Positions 9,170-19,200 of a stretch of DNA of 25,986 bases are shown here, one piece after another. The DNA comes from Scenedesmus sp. ARA3 (Eukaryota; Chlorophyta; Chlorophyceae; Sphaeropleales; Scenedesmaceae), in assembly GCA_004335835.1 (NCBI GenBank), contig RWJK01001735.1, positions 1 to 25,986 on the forward strand, in the 5' to 3' direction. The notes under the pieces are model-generated. The model was not told where the DNA came from and searched no databases. It worked only from the letters and a program-made list of their open reading frames with translations. How positions within the stretch are numbered: the first letter of the stretch is position 1; the number at the start of each line of letters is the position of its first letter. Made by a program: the position numbers and the translations under genes.

Positions 9170-10015
9170 ACTGCTGCTGCTGCCGCTGCAGTGTTGCTGC
9201 AAGCGCTGCTACCGCTGCCGTGCGACCAGATGCTGCTGCTACTGCCTTCTCTCTTTCACTGCTGCCATCTGCGCGCGCCTAGCTGCTGCTTCCACTGCCT
9301 CCTCTCTTCTGTGCTGCTACCGCTGCCGCGCGCCCAGCTGCTGCTGCTGCTGCTGCAGCCCCGCTGCTGCAGCCCCGCTGTCTCAGCTGGTTCAGCTGGT
9401 TCTGCTGTAGCTAATTCCGTCCCGATCTTGCTGCGATAATAGGCCAATAAAAGCTGCCGTGCACGCAGCTGCTGCCGCTGCAGCTCCGCGGCCTCTGCTG
9501 CTGCTGCTGCCAATAATTTCGTCTCTCTCTTGCGGTTACCGCTTCCGCGCAACCAGCTGCTGCTGCCACTGCAGCTCCGCTGCCTCCGCTGCTGCCGCAG
9601 CTCGCTGCCTCTGCCACTACTACTGCCCCTTCTCTACCCAATTTTTCTGCTGCTGGTACCGCTGCCTCGCGCCCAGCTGCTGTTGCTGCAGCTGTGTGCC
9701 TCTGCTGCTGCTGCTGCCGCTGATGCACCTGATACTACTACTGCTGCTACCGCTGCCGCGCGCCGACTGCTGTCAATGCAGCTCCGCTGCCTCTGCTGCT
9801 GCTGCTAGCGCTTCTGCGCCTAGTAGTACTAGTGGTACTGCTGCTGCTACCGCTGCCGCACGCCCAGCTGCAGCCGCTGCAGTTCCGCAGCCTCCGCTGC
9901 TGCTGCTGCTGCCCCTTCTGCACCTAACCTTGCTGCTGCTGCTGCTGCTACCGCTGCCGTGCACCTAGCTGCTGTCGCAGCAGCTCCGCTGCCTCTGCTG
10001 CTGCTGCTGCCCCCG
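9170..10015. repeat. Minisatellite of about 100 bp overlapping the rlmN 3' end
   Basis: A CTG/CCG-rich unit marked by TACCGCTGCCG recurs near 9210, 9318, 9537, 9657, 9748, 9848 and 9949, at spacings of 91-120 bp (one gap is double length). The last unit encodes the end of RlmN on the minus strand, including GARQR and the stop codon. Translations of the array are Ala/Gln/Leu low-complexity frames and are not called as genes. Confidence 0.85.
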
Positions 10016-11344
10016 GCAGGCTCTTCCGCAGCTGCTGTGGCGGCCGCAGCAGCGGCGCAGGCCTAGGGGCCAGCTCAGGATTGCCCAGCTGCCCGCATGC
10101 TGCCATTTCATCATCTCCTTTGCTCATGCGCAGAGTGCACACCTTGCCGCCTTGCATGAGGATCTGCCTGAAGCGCGTGACCTGCGGGTAGGGCGCGTGC
10201 GGCGGCATGCGCGGACAAGACAGCAGGCATCAGCAGAGTAACATGCATTAACGGTGCTAGAGATGCCATGAAAACAAGACAGATACGCTATGATTGCAGT
10301 TGGCAACCTTGCCCTGTGCTGCTAAACACCGTAAGCTGTCCTCGCAGGATCAATTACTGTGAGCCCTGCTTCGCACTGCTTGCAACAAACAACACAATTT
10401 GGTCCCCGTTCCCACCTGCTCGTCGTCGGAGCGCTGGAAGCGTGTGCCCTCGTGCGGGTTGAACACGATGAGGTTCACCATGCAGTACACGTCAGACAGC
10501 AGGACCAGCAGCCGCCGCGCATCGTCCTCTGCAGCACAGCCGAACAGCAGTACAACCAATCAGGGCGGCATTACAGCAGTACACGTCAGACAGCAGGACC
10601 AGCAGCCGCCGCGCATCGTCCTCTGCAGCACAGCACGACAGCAGTACAACTAATCAGGGAGGCAGTACAGCAGTACACCTCAAGCAGCAGCACCAGCAGT
10701 CGCCGCGCATCGTCCTCTGCAGTACAGCACGACAGCAGTACAACTAATCAGGGAGGCAGTACAGCAGTACACCTCAAGCAGCAGCACCAGCAGTCGCCGC
10801 GCATCGTCCTCTGCAGTACAGCATTGACCAAGGCAGTAGTACAGCAGCACGCACAGGTTGTGAGTGCGAGAGCATCCTCTGCGTGCATGGCACTGAAGCG
10901 TGCATTCAGGGTGTGTGCCGTCAACAAAGCACGGGTTGCTTGCGTGGTGGTAGAACCAGCGTTCAACTGGTATAGCAGTGCCCTGCAGTGCACTGCTGAG
11001 GCCAGAAGCTTTCCCAGCTCAGTACTCACCTGTCACGCCGCCGCACTGCTGCTGCTGCTGCTGCCACCAGCACTGCATTGCCGACAACGCAATCATTGCG
11101 ATCAGTTCAAACCAGCCACCCATTACTCCTTCACCCCACTCTTGGCCCCACCTGTGTCATTCACATCCTTCAGCAGCACATACTCAATGACAACAAAGTC
11201 ATCAGACCTGGTGGACGACTGCCGCTGCCGCTGCCGTTGCTTCTGCGGCTGCTGCTGCTGTACTGCCTCGCCACTGCTGCTGCTGCTGCTGCTGCTGCCA
11301 GCCTCACTGCTGCCAGCCTCACTGCGGCTGCTGCTGCCGGTCTC

Positions 11345-11382
<38 letters not shown>

Positions 11383-12052
11383 GTTTGGTGTGGCTCTCAG
11401 GCAGCGGGTACAGCTCCCGCAGCGCCCCGATCAGCACCTCAAGCGGATACTTCCGGTTCGTAGGCACAATCCAGCTGCGGACCTCATCCGTGGTTGCATG
11501 AAGGCTCACTGCAAGCTTGGCTTTGCCAGTAGCTCGCAGCTGCCGCAGCTGGGGGACTAGGCCAACTGTAGACACGATGACTTTGGCTTTGCTGAGAGCT
11601 AGGCCCTGGGGGTGGCAGATGATGTCTAGGGCTGGCATGAGTGCCTGCATGTTGTGCAGCGGCTCGCCCATGCCTGTTGTTTGCAGCAGCAGCAGCAGCA
11701 GGCGCTCAGCACAAAGCATACACTTCAGATGCCAGGTCGCAGCTGCCAGGCTCGCAACTCTGGTCGTAGGCTAATCATCCAACATTGCGTGCTGGCAGTG
11801 ACCAAATACATGCAGTGACCAAAAACATGCAGCAATGGCCGGCTGCTCAGGGGCTGTGCTGGCAGCCGCCCCACCTGCCAGTTCATGGCGCACCGAACGA
11901 ATGGCTGCTGCTGCTGCTGCTCTTCCATGCCACTGATGCTGCTGATGCAGATGCTGCCTTCTGCAGCAAGCAGCTGCCTCACCTGGCAGTTCATGGCGCA
12001 GCCGACTTGTGAGGACAGGCAGGCTGTGTAGCGCAGCTGGCTGCCATCCCTG

Positions 12053-12083
<31 letters not shown>

Positions 12084-13876
12084 GGATGAGGGGCAGTACA
12101 GGCAAGCTCCAGGGTACCTGGTTAGTAGTGAGCGCAGCACTGCGGAGCAGGACAGGCAGAGGTGGCAGAAGCACATGCACATGCTCATGCACATGCACAT
12201 GCACGCTAACTCTACCTGCGGCACCCGCGACCATACAGTTTCTGTACACGCAAGCCAAAGCAGCAGCTCCCGTCGCACCTGTGGTCATGGGGATCAGCAC
12301 TGTCTCCACATTACCTCCAGCAAGGCTATTCCTGCCAGAACATCATGAACAACACAGCGCCAGGCATCATGTACATATCTGCTGACGCCTGGCACTTGCA
12401 TCATTGCGCACCAAGCAAGCATGCATCGCCTAACAGTGAACGTGCCAAGTCAACAAAACACGTACAAACCAAAAAGCCGCACCTGTTGGCCATGGGGATC
12501 AGCACTGTCTCCACATTGCCATCAGCAGGGCCCCCATGCAGCGCAAACACCAGCTTGTGCGTGCCATCCCTTGCTGTATTGACACTCTGCAGCGTCAGGC
12601 CCCCGGACAGGCTGCCTGCTGCTGCCACTGCTGCTTTAAAGGATGCAGCGAAGCGGTGCGCTGTTGCGTCTGCCTCATCCAAGCTGCGGACCCAGGACTT
12701 ATCACCATACATGGCCCGCCACAGCTGCCCTGCGCGCTTGGCGTCATGGCCTATGGCATGCAGCAGAGTGCAAAGTAGCAGCAGCGTGATGCAGAGTCAG
12801 CAGGAGGTGGTGGGTTGTCAGCAATTTTTTTGCCATACATGGCCCGCAAGAGCTGCCCGGCGCTTGGCATCGTGGGCTAGTGGTTGTGAGCATGCAGCAG
12901 TGTGGAGAAACCGCAGAGCATGATGCAGATTCAGCAGTGTGTGGCTGTGCATGGCCTGCCAGAGCCTCCCGGCGCGCTTGGCGTCATGGCCTGGTGGAAT
13001 GAGTGATCAGCAGCGGGTAAAGTATGGTCAGCAGCAGAGCCAATGGCCATGTCTTCAGCGCGTGCCATTGGTGGCATCAGAGGTTGTCTGTGTGTGACAG
13101 AACTGCAGACCTGAAACAGATCGGCAAACCCTTTCCTATATTGGCAACTGCATACCCCTGCTGCTTTGCATTGCTGTTCACCAGAGGTCTCTGGGCGCTG
13201 CCACATGCTGCTACATCAGCCTATCCTCATATGTCCACTTGCCACAGCATCAGCTGACAAGCCATCACAAGCTGAACAATTAGCCGGTCTGCATCATCCT
13301 ACGTATGTCGAGGACACTAGGGTTTAGAATGAAACCAACCAAAGCTTCCAGCGCACCTGCTGCCTCGCACCACTCCTGCAGCTCCTCATAAGTCAGGTTT
13401 TTCAGCATCAGCTTGCCATCAGTGTCCCATATGCCAGGCCTGTCTGCAAACGACAGCGGCAAAGCAGGGACCTCCAGCGCTGCACAATCTACTGCTGCTG
13501 CTGCAGCTGCCACAGATGCTGCTGGCCGGTTTGAGCTGGCTTTGACCTGCAGCAGGTACAGGTTGACCGAAGTGGGTGGGTGTGTTTGCCTGGAACAGAA
13601 GAAATCAGCTTGCAGGACAGCACGATTGGCGCATGCAAGGAGTTCAAAACAGACTAAAAGTCTCTAACAACTGTCAGAGGAGCTCACCTGCATCCTCAAC
13701 CTGCTGCTGCTTGTGTGCAATTGCATGCTGGCTGCACCTGCGGCCACTGCTCTGTGGGCTGCTGCCACTGCCACCACAGCATTGCTGCAAGGCCTGGCAA
13801 CACTGCTGCGTGATGCTGCAAGCAATCGCAGACCAGACCGTGAACTGCAGAGCATCCTCGCTCTTTGCATCAGCAT
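9948..13876 (-). CDS. rlmN: RlmN-type 23S rRNA (adenine-C2)-methyltransferase, organellar, missing one catalytic exon
   Basis: Minus-strand exons are 13876-13688, 13546-13357, 12750-12483, 12049-11983, 11673-11152, 10528-10416 and 10181-9948. Exon 1 (63 codons) is Arg/Ser/Ala-rich with almost no acidic residues, like a plastid or mitochondrial transit peptide. The RlmN fold follows: NLTYEELQEWCEAAG, AKRAGQLWRAMYG, VETVLIPMANRDGSQLRY, CLSSQVGCAMNC, GMGEPLHN, VSTVGLVPQL, LAVSLHA, IVPTNRKYPLEVLI, VIEYVLLKDVNDTEDDARRL, VNLIVFNPHEGTRF and GDDEMAACGQL. Both methyl-transfer cysteines (TACLSS, AACGQL) and the first two Fe-S cysteines are present. The third cysteine (FCATG-type motif) and about 40-50 following residues should lie between exons 12049-11983 and 11673-11152. 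They are absent, and the phases at that gap (0 and 1) confirm a lost exon of 3n+1 bp. A Ser/Gln insert of about 60 residues precedes VIEYVLL. Confidence 0.92.
10483..10822. repeat. 94-bp tandem repeat of rlmN exon 6 acceptor
   Basis: CGCATCGTCCTCTGCAG recurs at 10518, 10612, 10706 and 10800, an exact 94-bp period. The first copy is the start of the real exon (minus-strand TGCAG|AGGACGATGCG, encoding DDARRLL). The others lie upstream in the intron and keep the acceptor AG and about 45 bp of exon-like sequence, so they are alternative acceptors with truncated exon copies. Confidence 0.93.
11869..11900 (-). repeat. Decayed copy of the rlmN CxxxC exon end
   Basis: The minus strand reads RCAMNWQ|GTGGGG, a copy of the true GCAMNCQ|GTGAGG exon end 113 bp away. 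The second cluster cysteine has become Trp and the donor is weaker. It sits in the intron from which the FCATG exon is missing. Confidence 0.85.
12287..12320 (-). repeat. Decayed copy of the rlmN exon 3 end
   Basis: The minus strand reads METVLIPMTTG|GTGCGA, copying the real exon end VETVLIPMAN near 12483 at an offset of about 200 bp. The 20 bp of CATGGGGATCAGCACTGTCT are identical in both. A donor-like GT is retained. Confidence 0.85.
12833..12993 (-). repeat. Two decayed copies of the rlmN exon 3 start
   Basis: Bases 12833-12880 and 12947-12993 copy the real exon start (AKRAGQLWRAMYG, about 12705-12755). Both keep the minus-strand string for a GHDAKR-like start but have indels in the middle. 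They lie upstream of the real acceptor in the intron. Confidence 0.85.
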
Positions 13877-14365
13877 TCCAGCAAATTGACCTCGATGCTG
13901 AGCTCAACACTTGTTGCTGGTGTAGCAATTGGGCAATTGGTGGTGCCTGCAAGTGCAGGCTGACACGCCAACAGTGCCGCACTTGATACAAATCTATGTT
14001 TTACAGAAACATCATCAGCGGACGCAGCAATGAGAGGTCCTCTGTACACCAGGCAGCAGACAGAACGGCACTGTTACCCCAGCGATGTCATTGCGGCAAA
14101 AGCAACCTGGTTGTTTCGCTGTACTCTATGGTGTTGTGCATATTTATAAGGACTATTGTTAATGTTATACAGGGTCAAAGACCGTACCTAGCTCCTTGCC
14201 GTCGCCATCAAGTTTCGACCTGTCACTTTACCATATCCTGCAGCTTTTTGTCTTGTTCTTAACATTCCAAACTATTGTTACAGTTCCCTGAGTGCATGTG
14301 CTTTTCCATGGAGCTGCTCGGGCCAGTACTGTGACAGCAGCAGTAGCAGCAGCAAGCTCACCAGC
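13877..14365. promoter_or_regulatory. Divergent promoter region between rlmN and UTP15
   Basis: This 489-bp gap separates the rlmN start (13876, minus) from the UTP15 start (14366, plus) and must hold both 5' UTRs and promoters. A TATA-like TTTATAAG lies at 14143-14150, about 220 bp before the UTP15 ATG. CAG-rich leader sequence runs at 14335-14355. No defined operator motif was found. Confidence 0.5.
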
Positions 14366-16199
14366 ATGGAGTACGAAGCAGGGGACTATCGCAAACTCGC
14401 AGTAAAGCAGTTCCCAGCTAGGTCTATCAGAGAGACAGCGGAGGGCAAGTATTGGAAGCAGTTCAAGGCGCCAGTCTTTGCCAAGCAGGTGAGTACCAGG
14501 GCTCTGCCAGGCTCTGGCGGCAGCGGCAGCAGCAGCAGCAGCAGTAGGCCCGGAACCAAGAGAGTAACATACACCACTGGGACTCCTCATGATGCAAAGG
14601 AGCACCACGCTATCATGCTGCGTGCAGCCGCAGCTGCCAGTTAACTGGTGTCAGGCTGAACCGCATATGCAGCCCAGTGCCAAGCAGCAGTTTGCTGACG
14701 AGCTGCTGAGCTGCTGCTGCTGCTGCCGCTGCCGCTGCCGCTGCCGCTGCCGCTGCTGCTGCTGCTGCTGCCGCTGCCGCTGCTGCTGCTGCTGCTGCTG
14801 CTGCGCAGTTTGGGCCTGTCACCAACGTGGACTTCTGCCAGGAGTACCCATACAACTTTGCAGTCACCGCCTCCACTAGGGTGAGCGCCAGCAGCTGTGC
14901 AGCAGAGGGAGAGCTTGGGGGCCCTGGCTGCTCCTGCTGTGTTCAGTCAGTGTTGTAGACAGACAGGCAGCAGCAGCAGCAAGAGGGCGAGAGGGCACTC
15001 ACGGCTTATGCAGCAGCCAGCTGATGCCAGGTGTGGTAGTTGAGCCTCACGGCTTCTGGTGGCCTTTCCCAAAGCATTACGCAGCCGGCAACATTACTGA
15101 TGTGGCTTGTCTGCCTGTTTCCGTACCTATGTGAACGCTTTTCGTTGGACGTATGCCGCAGGTGATAGTGTATGATGGGCTAACGAGGCAGGTGCGGCGC
15201 ACCTTCTCCCGCTTCAAGGATGTGGCCTACAGCGGCTGCTTCAGGCAGGACGGCAAGCTGCTGGTGGCTGGTGGGCAGAACGGCATCGTGCAGGTGCGTT
15301 ACAGTTGTGTTATACTTATGTCATTTGGGGTTTGGATTGTGTTGGTATTGTCACATGGTCTACAGCGGCTGCTTCAAGCAGGACGGCAAGCTGCTGGTGA
15401 CTGGTGGGCAAAACGGCATCGTGCAGGTGCGTTGCAGTTTGTTATTATGTAGTAACGCAGTCCCAGAGCAGCTGTCACAATGCAGTGCCAACAGTGCAGT
15501 GCCACAACAGGCTGCACGCATACATGCAGACCTGGGATGCATACCAATAGCTTTGCCCATACCGCACCATCCTCACCTCACTTTGCAGCTACCAGGTAGA
15601 GGGCTCGGAGCCCAGGGGTGCCGCGCCTGGCCACACACACCCTCTGCGGTCCTCACTCACCCAGGAGCTGCAGAGCGGCCTGGGTAGCGCTTAATCACTT
15701 ACAGCAGCTCCTGACGTACCCACCCGTCAACGCACTGCATCTTCTGCCGGTGCATCTAAAAAGCACCTTGCGCGTTCTGTGTGAGAGTGACTGGTAGCAC
15801 GCTGAAGTTGCCAAGCTGGACCTGTGCCGCCGTTCACTTTTTGTACGTCAAAACACACCTTGCAGGTCTTTGACGCCAACAGTCGCTCCGTGCTGCGGCA
15901 GCTGAAAGGGCACCAGCGGCCAGTGCACGTGGCACGCTTTGCACCCGACAAAACGCATGTGCTCAGCGGCAGCGATGACGTCACGCTTCGCTGGTGGGAC
16001 ATATCAGCCGGCAAGCAGCTGCTGCGGCTGACTGGGCACGAGGACTACGTGAGGGCAGCAGCAGTCAGCCCCAGCAGCAGCGACACCTGGGCATCAGGTG
16101 CGTGCAGATGGCTGTTGTTGATGGCTAGGCTTGGCAGCAGCAGCAGCAGCGTCAGGTGGGTTTGAACAGGTGGACAGAGTGTTGTTTGTGGTAGGCATG

Positions 16200-16234
<35 letters not shown>

Positions 16235-19200
16235 CAGCCTCAGCAGCAGCGACACGTGGGCGTCAGGTGGGTGCTGATGGCTGGGGTGCTATGCTTGGTT
16301 GGTGCATCATCATCAGCAGCAGTTGGCCGTAGCGTTAGCGGCACATGGGCGTCGGGTGCGCTCAGAGCGCTGTTGGTTGCCAGGCTGGGCAACTGCACCA
16401 GCAGCAGCAGCAGCCGAGTCAGCCCCAGCAGCAGCAATGCATGAGCGCCATGTGCGCGCCTGGGGATGTGACTGGAGGGCAGCAGTAAGCACGGTACCAG
16501 CAGTAACTCATCATCAACATCGTGAAGCATGCCAGCACAGCAAACCGGCATCTTTTGTGACCCCCTGTTAACCTCGGCCCTCTCGCCGCACTGCAGGCGG
16601 CTACGACCACACGGTGAAGCTGTGGGATGTGCGCGTCAAACAGCACCAAGGCAAAGGCAGCAGTGTATATTGAACGTTAAATATTTCTTTATGTTTTTTA
16701 CATTTCTGCACTGCAGGCGGCTACGACCACACCGTGAAGCTGTGGGATGTGCGCAGCGGCAAGGCCAGCATGAGCTGCGATCATGGGGCGCCTGTGGAGG
16801 ACCTAGCTTTCTTTGCATCAGGCGGGCTGCTGGTCACTGCGGGAGGCACCAACCTGTGCATCTGGGACCTGCTGAGGTGGGTGGGGGCTGAGACAGCGCC
16901 CTGGTGTTGTGTTGGTGTAAGCGGCTGCTGCTGCTGCTGCTGCTGCTGGTGGTGGTGATTGTGGATTCTTCTGGGCGCACCAACCTGTGCATCCGTGACC
17001 TGCTGAGGTGGGTGTGTCGGCTTGCAGGAAACATGCGCTGCTGCAGTGCTGCCACTGTGGTGTGCTGGGAATATGTATTACATACATCTGTCAGATGGCC
17101 TATCTGTTTGTCCTCCTGCGTACATCATCATATATTTACACTCCTTTGCCCCCTCCTCTCCGCCTGCACATCTGTCACACTGCAGAGGCGGCAAGCTGCT
17201 GCAGCGGCTGTCCAACTTCCAGAAGACAGTCACCTGCGTGAAGCTCTCACCATACGCTGCCTTTCTTGTGTGCTGTTGCTGCTGCTGCTGCTGCTGTAAT
17301 GTTTGGTGTAAGCGAGTCGTGCGAAGGCCTGGTTAGCATGTATATGTACTTCTGCAACTCCTGACACGCCGTTGCTGCCTGCCCTGTCTCTGCCTCCATA
17401 TCCGTCTGTGCACGCTGCTGCTGCAGCGGTGGCAAGCTGCTGCGGCGGCTGTCCAACTTCCAGAAGACAGTCACCTGCGTGAAGCTCTCACCCTACGCCG
17501 GACCCGACTCCGCAGCAGCGCCCCGCATGCTGGCCGGCTCACTCGACGGCCACGTGAAGATATTTGAGCTGGATGACTTCAAAGTAACGCATGCTTCGAA
17601 ATATCCGGCACCGGTGACGGGACTCGGCCTGAGTGCGGACTGCTCGCTGCTGGCAGTGGGTATGGCGGACGGCATGCTGTCGGTGCGCAAGCACGCGAAG
17701 CCGAAAATGGTGCAGGTGAGGGCTGGTTGGGATACGAACTGAACTTTTGGGTTTGGGGGTAAGGGTTTTGGCCCCTGCAGGGTGTTGGGGAAGGCGCAGC
17801 ATGTTCTGGTGGGGTCAGGCCACTGCTTATGTGCTGTGCATGGTTGCCTGCTGGTTCGTCATGGCAGCACCAGGACTAGCGCAGCAAGCAGCAAGCAAGC
17901 TGTATGTGAAGGCGGCAGTGGGCATGGCAGATGGCATGCTGTCGGTGCGCAAGCATGCAAAGCCAAAGGTGGTGCAGGTGAGAGCTGGTTGGGATGTTCG
18001 GTACGGACTGTTTGGGGTTTGGGGGTAAGGGTTTTGGCCCCTGCACGGTGTTGGGGAAGGCGCAGCATGTTCTGGTGGGGTCAGGCCACTGCATGCGTGC
18101 TCCGCATGGTTACCTGCTGGTGCGTCATGGCAGCACCAGGACTAGCGCAGCAAGCAGCAAGCAAGCTGTATGTTAAGGCGGCTGTGGGTATGGCTGACTG
18201 CATGCTGTCGGTGCGCAAGCTTGCAAAGCCAAAGGTGGTGCGGGTGAGGGCTGGTGCGGTAGTGAACTTGAAGGGTGTGTTGGTAGTTTTAGGTTGGGGC
18301 CCCTGCAGGATGTTGGCTGGGCACTTGTGGAGGATCAGCTTGTGCAATTGTGTTGCATGGTTGGTGCTGCTGGTGTTTCAGTTGCCTTTGAAGGAGCAAC
18401 CGCAGAACGGCTGCAGCAAGTAATGGCTGGTGCTGTCACTTTTCGCGTACCTGCAGGGCGGTGCAGCAGCAGCAGCGCAGCGGCGGCGGCGCGCGCCGCG
18501 CCTCACTGCAGCCAACTTCCGCTTCTTCTTGCGGGGCCGCAACGCCAAGGCGGGCAGCGGGGACGTGGTCGTGGCGGCGCGGCGGCGCGTGCATCTGGCC
18601 CCATACGATAGGGCGCTGCGCGCGTTCCGATACAGGTGAGACTGCACCAGATGTTCATGTGATGCAGCATTGTGTGCTTTTGAAATGCTTTGTGCATGCT
18701 CGTTTCATGTGGGTGTCGTTTGGAAGTCTCTGCAGCGTTGTTTTGCATTGCGAAGTGTTGTGTGCATGCTGGTTTTGTGTGAAGGCCGTGTGAGTTGTTT
18801 TGTGTTTGGCAGCGTCAAGGCAGGCAGCAGGGATGTGGCGGCGCGGCGGCGGGTGCAAGTGGCGCAGTACGATAGGGCGCTGCGCACATTCTGATACAGG
18901 TGGGAAGCGTATCGCGGAATGAAACTTGGTCTTGTGCTCATACGGGTTGTGCTTGGTTTGGGTGTTTGCCGCCGCTTCACCCCAGTCGATGTAGTGGGAA
19001 ATTTTCGCAGCTGAGATTTGAGGATCTCTGCTTCATTCATTACTGGTGTGGCCTGTGGGAAGCACTGGGATGTGCCCTGTCAATGAAGCACAGCGTAACT
19101 TTGTTGTGTCTGTGCTGCAACATGCTCTGTCCTGCAGGGATGCGCTGGACTCAGCGCTGTCAACGAAGCGTGCTGACGTCATCCACAGCCTGCTGCATGA

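Noticed and set aside
9191..9968. Several Ala/Leu/Ser-rich frames over 60-169 codons
   Set aside because: They lie wholly in the minisatellite of about 100 bp period and have no non-repeat content.
17782..18423. A 213-codon plus-strand frame
   Set aside because: It is a shifted-frame reading of the tandem copies of UTP15 exon 6 and its intron.
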